From NCBI RefSeq assembly GCF_001180225.1, contig NZ_CVST01000040.1, positions 1 to 64,000 on the forward strand: DNA of 64,000 nucleotides. The letters run 5' to 3'. Shown here in pieces: positions 17,874 through 26,356 of this stretch; within the stretch, counting starts at the first letter, position 1; the number at the start of each line of letters is the position of its first letter. The DNA comes from Candidatus Pelagibacter communis (lineage in GTDB: Bacteria; Pseudomonadota; Alphaproteobacteria; Pelagibacterales; Pelagibacteraceae). The notes under the pieces were generated by a model. It had not been told where the DNA came from and ran no database searches. It was given only the letters and a program-made list of their open reading frames with translations. Position numbers and translations under genes: made by a program.

Positions 17874-19713
17874 ATCAAAACTAGTATTATTTTTATCGGG
17901 AGTTTTAATTTTTTTAATTCATCAAATTATTTTCTTATCCTATTTAGATTTTGAGAAACACCATTTTGATTTTCAATCTGCATTATCAAGGTTAATATTT
18001 GGTAAAATCTGGTTTTTAAAAAATGGTTTAGATGTTCCTTGGTTTGCTCCCCATGTTTGCTGTGGATTACCTTTATATTCAAACCCAGAATCAGAATTTT
18101 ATTCGCCAATTCAATTTTTATTTTTGTTTTTAAACCCATTAACTACATTCAAAGTTATTTTCTTTTTATACTCGTTAATTGGTTTTTGTGGTTTTTTCTT
18201 AGTTTTAAGAAATATTTTTAAACTATCGAACAACGCATCTTTAATTGGATCAACAATATTTTTGTTTAACCATTGTTTTGCTTTTCATTATTTATCAGGT
18301 CATATTGCTTGGGGTTTATATTATGTGGTGCCATTTTTTTTCTATGTTTGTGCTATATCCTTAAATAATTTAAAAAAAATATCCTCTTTATTTTTAATTT
18401 CATGTGCCGGGTTAATCTTTGCAATTATCATGCACAGCGGTGGAACAAGAATTGTTATTGAAATCTTAATTTTTGTTTTTTTTCTAACAGTATTACACTT
18501 AATCAATTTCAAAAATTTTAAAATTATATTGCATGTATCTGTAGCTGTTTTAATTGGCTTGATGATTTCATCTTCAAAAATTTATGCTGGATGGTCATTT
18601 GTTGGTGAATTAGAGAGAGATGTGTCGGTTCTATACTTTAAGAGTATTCGACACTTTATTTCTGTGTTTTTTGATTTCTTTTTCTTATCACCTAGAGAAG
18701 TTCTTGGAAATGATGTTGCTAAATTTGATGTTCTTTTATCAATTGAAGAATTGTCATTTAATTTATCAATTGTACCTTTGATTATTCTAGTTATTTACTT
18801 AAGAAATGTTCCTGAAATTACAAAGGATAGATTTAAATTATTGATTAGTTTAGTACTAATAATTGCAGTTTTTGTATTAATTTTATTAAATTTCTCAAAT
18901 ACATTTCTTGGTTCTCTAGCTGGAAAAATTCCTTTCATGACAACAGACTGGCTGTCGCTTAGAAAGCTTACTCCATTTGTTCTGTTATTTTCAATCCTTA
19001 CAGCAATGATGTTTGATAAGATTTCTTTTAAAAAATACAATTTGATTACGTTGTTATTTATATCAATTATTATTATTCAAAATATTTCATTTGATCGAAA
19101 TAAATTAAATAAAGTGTTTAGGTATTCAGAATTAGATATACTACTTAATTATAATGTTACAAAAAATAACGTTGATGATTTTAGAATCGAAAAAGTTCTT
19201 TCAATTGTTAATGATGAAACTAGTTATTCTCGTCCTTATGAGCATCATTATTTTTTAAAAAATCTGTCTATTCAATACTGTTATTTTCCTATTTTAGGCT
19301 ATGACTTAAAATTACTAAAACCTATAGTTTCAAAAATAAAATTTAATGAATACAAAATATACGATGGCTCTGATGAAAATAATTCCACGACATTAAATTC
19401 TGAAAAAAAACTTAAGTTAAGATTTTATCAGGGTGATCCTTTTCTTACAATAAATAATGAAGATTTAAATTTTATTAATCCTTCCTGTTATTTAAATCCA
19501 GAGGGAAATAATTGTGAAAAAAACTTTTTTTTTAAAATTGATCAAAAAGAGGAACTAGTAAAGTTTTTAAATTATAAACCTTTTAAATTTAAACATTTAA
19601 AACTTCAAATATTTTTTAATTATTTAAGTATATTTACGCTAATTTTAATTTTTACTTTATTCTTTCTTTGTACAATTTACAGAATAAAAAAAAACCCCTC
19701 TAACAAACATTAG
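17854..19713 (+). CDS. YfhO/GT-C-like polytopic membrane glycosyltransferase
   Basis: The 619-residue protein has about twelve hydrophobic segments spread over residues 10-420, a soluble region at 420-590 and a last helix near 590-612. The first periplasmic loop includes DVPWFAPHVCCGLPLYSNPESEFYSP, which resembles the G-x-P-L-x-x-N-P-(x)-SP loop of YfhO-type GT-C enzymes that transfer sugars from lipid-linked donors. This identification is by architecture and that loop only. It is the last gene of the MoxR operon (20-base overlap with the transglutaminase gene), and its stop codon (19711-19713) lies inside the terminator hairpin. The acceptor is unknown. Confidence 0.6.
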   Translation: MLILKDKSKLVLFLSGVLIFLIHQIIFLSYLDFEKHHFDFQSALSRLIFGKIWFLKNGLDVPWFAPHVCCGLPLYSNPESEFYSPIQFLFLFLNPLTTFKVIFFLYSLIGFCGFFLVLRNIFKLSNNASLIGSTIFLFNHCFAFHYLSGHIAWGLYYVVPFFFYVCAISLNNLKKISSLFLISCAGLIFAIIMHSGGTRIVIEILIFVFFLTVLHLINFKNFKIILHVSVAVLIGLMISSSKIYAGWSFVGELERDVSVLYFKSIRHFISVFFDFFFLSPREVLGNDVAKFDVLLSIEELSFNLSIVPLIILVIYLRNVPEITKDRFKLLISLVLIIAVFVLILLNFSNTFLGSLAGKIPFMTTDWLSLRKLTPFVLLFSILTAMMFDKISFKKYNLITLLFISIIIIQNISFDRNKLNKVFRYSELDILLNYNVTKNNVDDFRIEKVLSIVNDETSYSRPYEHHYFLKNLSIQYCYFPILGYDLKLLKPIVSKIKFNEYKIYDGSDENNSTTLNSEKKLKLRFYQGDPFLTINNEDLNFINPSCYLNPEGNNCEKNFFFKIDQKEELVKFLNYKPFKFKHLKLQIFFNYLSIFTLILIFTLFFLCTIYRIKKNPSNKH

Positions 19714-19725
19714 AGGGGTTTTTTT
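19688..19725. terminator. Bidirectional intrinsic terminator
   Basis: ACCCCTCTAA (19694-19703) pairs with TTAGAGGGGT (19710-19719) around a CAAACA loop. An A tract precedes the first arm and a T tract follows the second, extending the stem and supplying a U run in both directions. It ends the rightward MoxR operon and the leftward pilin gene at 19754. The stop codon of the rightward gene is built into the hairpin. It is the strongest terminator in the window. Confidence 0.9.
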
Positions 19726-19753
19726 AAAATTTTAATTTTAACTTATTTTAAAA

Positions 19754-20341
19754 TTATTTAAGTTGAAATTCTTTAGCTTTATATTCACCTTCACTTCCGG
19801 CCTCACCGTCAGCAGTGTAATATTCCACGTAAAAATATCCTGAAGTCCCAGCTGATGAGAATAATCCGCCTGAAGGAATTACAGCACCATTTTGTGTGTA
19901 ATCTTCAGCTGTAAAATGGGCTATGTTAATCTGACCCTTTTTAACGTCAGCAGCAGCAGAATTATAAACAATCTGATTTCCACCTGCGGCATCATATGGG
20001 TTTTTAAACGCATTACCATATCCATCAGTACCAAAGTAACAAGTTAGTCCCTTGATAAAGTCTCCTAGGTTATTACTGTAAACAGTGTATGCCTGAAGAG
20101 AAGAACAATCAGATCCAGCGCTTATTGCTCCAGAAACCGTTTGGATATTGTTGTTAAGCAGAGTTAGCTCTGTTTCAACAAATCTTTTTACTGAGTTAAA
20201 GTTAGCTACCGCAACTCTACTTTTCGCAGAGTCTGTGTAACTTTGATAACCCACAATTCCAACACCTGCTAAAACTCCAATAATTGCAACAACAACTAGA
20301 AGTTCTACAAGTGAGAAACCTTTTTGTAGTGTTTTTTTCAT
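19754..20341 (-). CDS. Type IV major pilin-like protein, second copy
   Basis: The 195-residue prepilin has leader MKKTLQKG, then FSLVELLVVVAIIGVLAGVG with Glu at +5, the consensus for cleavage and methylation by PilD. The body has two cysteines (SDCSSLQ and LTCYFGTDGYG), a small-residue-rich composition, and a beta-type C-terminus ending EYKAKEFQLK. The N-terminal helix is almost identical to the pilin at 13378. It is a single-gene unit with its own terminator and a long upstream region, consistent with high expression. A TMTC-like glycosyltransferase and a GT2 enzyme gene follow on the other side of that upstream region. Confidence 0.9.
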   Translation of the reverse strand: MKKTLQKGFSLVELLVVVAIIGVLAGVGIVGYQSYTDSAKSRVAVANFNSVKRFVETELTLLNNNIQTVSGAISAGSDCSSLQAYTVYSNNLGDFIKGLTCYFGTDGYGNAFKNPYDAAGGNQIVYNSAAADVKKGQINIAHFTAEDYTQNGAVIPSGGLFSSAGTSGYFYVEYYTADGEAGSEGEYKAKEFQLK

Positions 20342-20586
20342 AATTATGTTTTTCCTATATTCTAGAATTATATATATATATGAAGTCCTTCTACCAATAT
20401 TCTTTACTATGTAAACTATAAAAAATACCTTAGTTAAATAGTTATTTAAATTTTTTATGCACCCATTTTGGGGGTATTATATATGGAATATTGAGAAAAA
20501 ACTGAGTGGTAGATTCACAAATTTTTAAATTAATAATTAAATTTATTGCAGTTTAAATTATTTAAAACTCAATTATTAAGAAAAAT
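20342..20586. promoter_or_regulatory. Long divergent region between pilin and glycosyltransferase genes
   Basis: At 245 bases this is one of the longest gaps in the window. Directly before the pilin ATG lies AGGAAAA (minus strand, about 20355), a possible ribosome-binding site, and an alternating TATATATATATA run that could serve as the -10 region. An ACCC...GGGT imperfect inverted repeat occurs at about 20461-20475. No small open frame or known RNA is evident. Confidence 0.35.
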
Positions 20587-22476
20587 ATGAAGCTAACAAA
20601 CTCACAAAATAAGATATTTGAGTATTGTATTTATCTAATTGCATTTAGTCTTTTTTTATTTTTTTTTAAACACACACTAGATTATGGAAGAACCTACGAT
20701 GATGATGCTTTACTAGATCAATTCACAAGATCCCCTGGAGATGCAAAACTTATCTCTAGTTTTTTATATGCAAAATTTCATTTTTATCCTGTGTATTTTC
20801 TAACACATGAATTGGATAATTTTTTAACCTTTTTATTTAACTTTAGTGGGATTGAAATATTAAATACAAAAATAGCTAAATTCACAAATATTTTTTTGCA
20901 CGTAACAAATAGTTTTTTAGTTTATTTATTCATAAAGAAAATTTTAAGAATTGAGAATAATTTAAGAGATAATATTTTAATTTTTCTAAGTTCTTTAATA
21001 TTTTTATTTCACCCTATTACTTCACAAATTATTTTTAATATAACTACCCGTAATGAAAGTTTAGCATTATTTTTTGGGCTTTTAACTTTTATTTATTGTC
21101 TAAACAATGCCTATGATAAAAAATTTATTAATTATTTATTTATAGCATTGTTATTTTTTCTGTCATTGTGTTCAAAACTAATGACTATCTATTTAGCTGG
21201 TTTAATTCCACTAACAATCTTTTTGCTCAATTTTCATCAAATAAATTTAAAAGAAAATTTTAAAAAAAATTTTGATGTTTTTATTCTACTATGTGTAACA
21301 TTTTTTGTTTACTATTATTTAAGAAGTGTTTTCACTGAGAAAAATGATATTTTTTTCTACGACAGTTTTAATGATTTATTATTTTATTTTTTTACTTCAT
21401 CAAAATTTTATTTAATTGGATTATTTTATCCTTTTGAACATATTTATGTTTATGCAACAAACTATGACTTAAATTTAGCCATTATTTTATTTACTCTCTT
21501 CATAATTTATTCAATCTTTGCGACATATTTATTTTTTAATAAGAGAGATCCAATTTTATTAATTAGTGTTTTTTGGATCATTGCAAGTTTAACATTGCCT
21601 GTTATTTTTGGAATGGTTGATAAAGGTTTTCCACTAATTTCAAATTTAGCTGAGAGATATCAATATTCATCAGTTGTTGCAATTTCAATAATATTTTTTT
21701 GGATTTTAAAAAATTTATCTAATCATCTTTACAAAAAAACATTAGCTCTGAGTTTTTATTGTTTAATACTATTTTCTTGTATTTTTATTTTGTATGACAG
21801 AAGCAAAGTTTATATTGATAACTATACTTTTATGACTGAAACAGATGAGAAAAGTCCTAAAAATGTTCATAGATATTCATTTTCGGTTCCAATGAGAAAT
21901 GCTGTAAAAAATAATGACTGGACGGCTTATAAGTTTAATCTTTATCAATTTTATCAATTAAATACTAAATTTGACGAAGTTATATTGGAATTTTTAAGAT
22001 ATTTCATTCACGAAGAAAACGAGGCGGGCATTAAATTTTTTGAAGACGAATTTGAAAAACAATTTAAAGATAAACCTTATGGAATTTTTAAATTAGCAAG
22101 ATTTTATGTTTTTAATGAAGAATATCAAAAAGCTAAAAATGAAATAAAAAAAATTTTTAAACAATATGATAAAATTAAGAAGCAATTAGAAGCTTCAGGG
22201 AAAAAAGTTACATTTTTAGATCCACCAATTGATGACTTATATTTTGAACTTGGAAAAATTAATTTTTATCAAAAAAACTATGACAAAGCCTTAGAAAATT
22301 TTAAAACAGCAAATGTAATTAACCCCCTGCACGCAACAGCACTTTACAATGCAGCTATAACGCTTAAAAAACTTGGACTAAATAAAGAGGCTACACAATT
22401 ATATAAGGATGCTATTGAAATAAATCCTTTTTTAAGAGAAACAGCTAATAATTTAATTGCTAATACAAATGAGTAA
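20587..22476 (+). CDS. TMTC-like membrane glycosyltransferase with C-terminal TPR repeats
   Basis: The 629-residue protein has about ten to eleven membrane helices in residues 10-400 followed by tetratricopeptide-type repeats (about 470-625, for example LYFELGKINFYQKNYDKALENFKTA). The first periplasmic loop has an acidic cluster (YDDDALLDQF), the position where GT-C enzymes such as PMT and TMTC proteins carry catalytic acidic residues, and the loop TTRNESLALFFGLLTF resembles the TMTC R-x-E motif. Such proteins transfer a sugar from a polyprenyl-phosphate donor to protein Ser/Thr. The next gene, a DPM1-like GT2, would make that donor. Its position beside a pilin gene suggests pilin glycosylation; that is inference. 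Confidence 0.7.
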   Translation: MKLTNSQNKIFEYCIYLIAFSLFLFFFKHTLDYGRTYDDDALLDQFTRSPGDAKLISSFLYAKFHFYPVYFLTHELDNFLTFLFNFSGIEILNTKIAKFTNIFLHVTNSFLVYLFIKKILRIENNLRDNILIFLSSLIFLFHPITSQIIFNITTRNESLALFFGLLTFIYCLNNAYDKKFINYLFIALLFFLSLCSKLMTIYLAGLIPLTIFLLNFHQINLKENFKKNFDVFILLCVTFFVYYYLRSVFTEKNDIFFYDSFNDLLFYFFTSSKFYLIGLFYPFEHIYVYATNYDLNLAIILFTLFIIYSIFATYLFFNKRDPILLISVFWIIASLTLPVIFGMVDKGFPLISNLAERYQYSSVVAISIIFFWILKNLSNHLYKKTLALSFYCLILFSCIFILYDRSKVYIDNYTFMTETDEKSPKNVHRYSFSVPMRNAVKNNDWTAYKFNLYQFYQLNTKFDEVILEFLRYFIHEENEAGIKFFEDEFEKQFKDKPYGIFKLARFYVFNEEYQKAKNEIKKIFKQYDKIKKQLEASGKKVTFLDPPIDDLYFELGKINFYQKNYDKALENFKTANVINPLHATALYNAAITLKKLGLNKEATQLYKDAIEINPFLRETANNLIANTNE

Positions 22477-23176
22477 TGAATTAAGCATAATTTCTCCTGC
22501 ACTCAATGAAGAAAAAAATATTGAACCTTTAACTTTAAAAATCATTGAGCATACAAAAAAAACTAAATTTGAAATTATTTTCGTTGATGATAATTCAACT
22601 GATCAAAGTAAAAAAATACTCTTAAATTTATCTAAAAAATACAAATTTTTTAATCCAATCTTAAGAAAGAAAAAGAGAGATCTTACCCAATCTTGTTTTG
22701 ATGGGATTAACAAATCTAAATATAAAAATATTCTTATTTTAGACGCCGATATGCAACATGATCCAAAATATATTCCTCAGATGCTTAAGGAATTTAACAA
22801 AGGACAGGATATTGTTATAGGAGCTCGAAAACTAACATCAGGAAAAAATAAAGGTTTATCTGAGACAAGAAGATTTGCTTCAATATTTTTAATATTTTTT
22901 TTTAAAATTTTTAATATTCAAACAAAAGATCCAATGAGTGGTTTTTTTCTATTTAAAAAGGATATTTATCTAAAAAACAAGAAAAGATTTTTTGGTAAGG
23001 GATTTAAAATCCTAGCTGATATATTAATTAACTCAAAAACAAAATTGAAAGCTAAAGATGTTCCAATAAATTTTAACAGACGTTATGAGAGTGAAAGTAA
23101 AATGAATACTAAAATTTTGCTGATATTAATTAATTTTTATATAATTAGTTTGATAAAAAAATTTCTAACCTATTAA
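22469..23176 (+). CDS. GT2 family glycosyltransferase, polyprenyl-phosphate sugar synthase type
   Basis: The protein has a GT-A fold of the dolichol-phosphate mannosyltransferase (DPM1) kind: start LSIISPALNEEKNIEPL, nucleotide-binding IIFVDDNSTDQSKKIL, the metal-binding DADMQHDP, and the DPMSGFFLFKKDIY stretch that is diagnostic of DPM1-type enzymes. The size (about 235 residues) is that of the single-domain, soluble or peripheral form without added membrane helices. I place the start at ATG 22469, overlapping the upstream stop by eight bases, rather than at TTG 22457. Together with the upstream TMTC-like transferase it forms a donor-making and donor-using pair. Confidence 0.88.
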   Translation: MSNELSIISPALNEEKNIEPLTLKIIEHTKKTKFEIIFVDDNSTDQSKKILLNLSKKYKFFNPILRKKKRDLTQSCFDGINKSKYKNILILDADMQHDPKYIPQMLKEFNKGQDIVIGARKLTSGKNKGLSETRRFASIFLIFFFKIFNIQTKDPMSGFFLFKKDIYLKNKKRFFGKGFKILADILINSKTKLKAKDVPINFNRRYESESKMNTKILLILINFYIISLIKKFLTY

Positions 23177-24790
23177 TTTTTTTGCAATTTCATCAATCAT
23201 AAACTCATTATGTTTTATCCATTCTCTTGATTTTTTTGAAATTGAATTTTTAACATATTTTTTTGCATCAACTAAATTTGAAAATTTTTTAATTGGTTTT
23301 TTAAATTCTTTATTTAAATCTGTAGAACCAATTTTATCTAAAATACTTTTTATTTCATACTCAGATAGTTGTTCTTTTAACAAGTTGAATTGTTTATCCA
23401 TTTCTTTTTGAATTTTTGGGAAAAATTCTTTTTTTATTTCTTCTGAAATTAATTCTGGATTAAAAGATTTTTGCTCTGGCACTGTAGTTTTGGCTTCCAT
23501 ATTTTTTTGCAGTATAGAGTGACTATGTTGCAGCTCAGATGAGTGATACATCTGCAACATTCTCATATTTTGCATATCCATAATTTTTGACATTTGATCA
23601 AATTTATCTTGAAGTTTTTCAGACTCGCTTTTGTTTTTTTGTTTTTCTTCAATTTTGTTAAACAACTCCGGCTCTATATTTTGAATTTTTTGATTTAACT
23701 CTTCAATCTTTTGACTGGCTTCGTTTCTATAAGTTGAGATGTTGTCTAAAGTTTCATCAATTTTATTATTTAGACTATTTAATGAGTTTTCGATTTTTAA
23801 ATTATAATCTTTTAAATCATTTATTTTATCTTCAAATCGTTTTTCTAAATTTACATTTTCATTTAATTTTTGAGGATCATTCAATTGTCTAATGCTATCA
23901 TCTATTTTAGTTGAAATAGAATTGATATTATTTTGGATATCATCAAACTGATTATTTAAATTACCGATTTGATCCTCTAAATTTGCAAAATTTTTGTTTG
24001 CTTCGTCTTCATATTTTTCAAACTCTTGGTGGTAACTTTCGTTAATGTTATTAAGTTTATTTTCAATGCTTTCTTCTGATCTGGTAAGTGCTTCAGTTAG
24101 TTTTGTATCAAGTTCATCATTAAATTTTTCAGAGAATAGGTTTTTCTGATTTAATAACTCATCTAATTTTTCTGTAAGTTCAGAACTACTTAGATCTAAG
24201 TCATTTATTTTTGCATTTAACATCTCCAACTGTTCGTTAGAGAATATTTGAGAACTTTTTACTTCTTCTTTAATTACCTCACCATTTGCAGATTTTTCAT
24301 AATCAGCTTCTTGAGCATTCACAACAGTTTCTGCAACTTCTTCGGTTAAATTAATGATATCATCTACTTCTTCAATTAAATCTATTATTTTTTGATTATT
24401 AATGTCAGCAACTTCATCTTTGAGTTCAATAATATTTTCATCAACATTTCCAAAATTAGACAAATCATTATTAGCTTCATCTACTTCGCTTAAATTTTGA
24501 TCAACAATTTCATTATTAAGAAAAATAATTTTTTCACTATTATTACTTCTTGGAGTTGATTTTGGTTTTGCGGTTGTATCTTGAGACGATGAAACTACAA
24601 CGGTTTTATCTGTTCCTGTTGATGACATCTTTGCTTCCATGCCATCCTTAAGATCAATTACTTGATCGTTGAAAATTTCCTTGAGTTTTTGCACATAAAG
24701 CTGTCTTGATAGTTTAAGTTTTTTATCTTTTAGTAACTCAAGCCTAATTTCATCAAGAGTTTTTTTGATGTAAATTGGAGTTTTTTTCAT
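23165..24790 (-). CDS. Large coiled-coil protein of unknown function
   Basis: The 541-residue protein has no signal peptide or membrane helix. Residues 1-50 are basic and helical, 60-190 are acidic and low complexity, and about 190-400 is a long heptad-patterned coiled coil (repeated Leu/Ile with Asn, Glu and Lys, e.g. KINDLDLSSSELTEKLDELL). The last 110 residues form a more globular helical domain. I recognise no family. It is divergent from the PilO-like gene and converges on the GT2 gene with a 12-base overlap of ends. A cytoplasmic scaffold role, perhaps for pilus or polar organisation, would suit the composition but is speculative. Confidence 0.65.
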   Translation of the reverse strand: MKKTPIYIKKTLDEIRLELLKDKKLKLSRQLYVQKLKEIFNDQVIDLKDGMEAKMSSTGTDKTVVVSSSQDTTAKPKSTPRSNNSEKIIFLNNEIVDQNLSEVDEANNDLSNFGNVDENIIELKDEVADINNQKIIDLIEEVDDIINLTEEVAETVVNAQEADYEKSANGEVIKEEVKSSQIFSNEQLEMLNAKINDLDLSSSELTEKLDELLNQKNLFSEKFNDELDTKLTEALTRSEESIENKLNNINESYHQEFEKYEDEANKNFANLEDQIGNLNNQFDDIQNNINSISTKIDDSIRQLNDPQKLNENVNLEKRFEDKINDLKDYNLKIENSLNSLNNKIDETLDNISTYRNEASQKIEELNQKIQNIEPELFNKIEEKQKNKSESEKLQDKFDQMSKIMDMQNMRMLQMYHSSELQHSHSILQKNMEAKTTVPEQKSFNPELISEEIKKEFFPKIQKEMDKQFNLLKEQLSEYEIKSILDKIGSTDLNKEFKKPIKKFSNLVDAKKYVKNSISKKSREWIKHNEFMIDEIAKKLIG

Positions 24791-24857
24791 ATAATAAATT
24801 TAAACGTACGAATCATTTACAGTTTATCAAATCTATAAATGATAGTAAAAATTTATA

Positions 24858-25535
24858 ATGTTTGGATTAGGAAAAAATAAATCAAAAACAGTCGAAGACG
24901 AATCTATTAAAGATAAATCAAAATTTGTTGTCGTAGGTTTTACCGTAATGATTTTTGCTTTTTTGGCATTTTTGATAGGTGAAATTTACACTTCACTTCA
25001 ACTTTCTAAGCAAAGCAAACTTTTAGCTAATACAGGGAGTATCCAAGAAGAGTCTGATAAAATCATTATTGAAATGGCCAAAGTTGGTAAAGATGTGAAT
25101 AAAAGTGAATATGAATACATTAAAGAAATAATGATGTTTATGTCTCCAACTGAATTTCAAAATTTCAAAAATTCTATTTCAGGAATTGCAAGTGAATTTA
25201 ATGTGCAAATTAATAGCTTAAATGAAAGTCAAGCCGATCCATTAGGTGAGAAATATTCAATTAATTACATTGAGTATCAGTTCTTAAGTACTTTTCAAAA
25301 CTTAACTTATTTAAAAAACAAAATTGCAGAGAGTGAATTTAAAATAAATATTATCGAGGAAAAAATTTCTAGAGAAAATGCTAACTCTGATAAAGTACTA
25401 GCTAGTGGAAAAATTGGAGTTTATGTTTTTCCTGGTAAAGAAAAATTATTAAAAGATAAGTCAAAAATAATTGAAATATTTAAGGCTGAAGAAGAAAAAT
25501 TAGCTGAAAAAGAAAAGCAAGAAACTGAAAATTAA
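24858..25535 (+). CDS. PilO-like bitopic inner-membrane protein
   Basis: The 225-residue protein has a short basic cytoplasmic N-terminus, one membrane helix (about residues 24-46), a helical periplasmic stretch, and an alpha/beta domain (SGIASEFNVQINSLNESQADP ... FLSTFQNLTYLKNKI ... KIGVYVFPGK). That order, helix then a Gly-less F-x-x-L-x-x-L repeat and edge strand, matches PilO of the type IV pilus alignment complex, which is otherwise absent from the pilus operon here. Sequence similarity is weak, so the call rests on topology and on genomic company: prepilin peptidase 1.3 kb downstream and pilM-N fused elsewhere. It could be a different bitopic protein. Confidence 0.5.
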   Translation: MFGLGKNKSKTVEDESIKDKSKFVVVGFTVMIFAFLAFLIGEIYTSLQLSKQSKLLANTGSIQEESDKIIIEMAKVGKDVNKSEYEYIKEIMMFMSPTEFQNFKNSISGIASEFNVQINSLNESQADPLGEKYSINYIEYQFLSTFQNLTYLKNKIAESEFKINIIEEKISRENANSDKVLASGKIGVYVFPGKEKLLKDKSKIIEIFKAEEEKLAEKEKQETEN

Positions 25536-25544
25536 AGTATCTAC

Positions 25545-26318
25545 CTAACTTAGTCCTAAAGGTCCTTTAATATAATCATACATAGGTATTAAAAACTCTA
25601 GATAACTTTCCATAATTGGAAATGCCATTCCTACCTGATCTCTAAATGGAACAATTAAAACAGAAAAAACTATCAATAACAATAAAAGTAGATAAGTGAG
25701 CAATCTTGCTCTTCTTCCTTTATTTAACTGTTGCTCAGATTGTTCTTGTAGTTGCTGCTCTTTTTCTAAAGATTTTTTTGCCTCTTTAATTCTATCTTTT
25801 TTAAATAATTTTTGAAAAAAATTTAGATTTTTATCTCTATCAACTTTGTATTCATCTAAATTTTTATCCATCTCTTCTTTTGATGGAAGATCGTTTTGAT
25901 CTTCATCTGTAAATATTTTAAAGTTTGAAATACTCTCTGGGTTTTCTTTTTTTATTTCATCAAAGTTTTCATTTCCAACTTCCTCCTCAGACAATTTATC
26001 TTCAGGAGTGGACAATAAATCTTCTGGGTCTTCTAAACTAGATGCTTGATTTACATTTTCAGTTTCTTGTACTTCAGATTGAGTTGTTGCAGCTAAATTA
26101 TCAATTTCTTTATTTTCTCCAATATTATTCTCATTTTCTATTAATGAATTTTGCTCTTCATTAACATTATCAACTTGATTGATTGGATTGTTGCCTTGAT
26201 CTGGATGATAAAACCATACCTCAGAACATGAGCCACATCTAACTTTTGAGCCCTGTTGTGGCATAACACCGTCAGCTAACTTAAATTTTTTTTTTCCGCA
26301 AATACAGTCGATAATCAT
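25545..26318 (-). CDS. Zinc-ribbon (MJ0042-type) single-pass membrane protein
   Basis: The 257-residue protein opens with a zinc ribbon: C5, C7, C28, C31 in the pattern CIC...VRCGSCSEVWFYHP, like the MJ0042/DUF3426 family common in proteobacteria. Residues 40-150 are acidic and low complexity, then a basic stretch, then one membrane helix (LLTYLLLLLLIVFSVLIVPF, about 208-227) and a short C-terminal periplasmic segment. The zinc ribbon should be cytoplasmic. The function of this family is not known. It lies convergent with the PilO-like gene (gap nine bases) and divergent from the STAS gene at 26357. Confidence 0.75.
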   Translation of the reverse strand: MIIDCICGKKKFKLADGVMPQQGSKVRCGSCSEVWFYHPDQGNNPINQVDNVNEEQNSLIENENNIGENKEIDNLAATTQSEVQETENVNQASSLEDPEDLLSTPEDKLSEEEVGNENFDEIKKENPESISNFKIFTDEDQNDLPSKEEMDKNLDEYKVDRDKNLNFFQKLFKKDRIKEAKKSLEKEQQLQEQSEQQLNKGRRARLLTYLLLLLLIVFSVLIVPFRDQVGMAFPIMESYLEFLIPMYDYIKGPLGLS

Positions 26319-26356
26319 ATGTTGTAATTTAAAACTAATAATATAAAAAAATACAT

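Noticed and set aside
14129-20434. CTAAGGTATTT shared between the two pilin upstream regions as a common operator
   Set aside because: It is only 11 bases of low-complexity sequence and has opposite orientation relative to the two pilin genes; chance is a good explanation in such AT-rich DNA.
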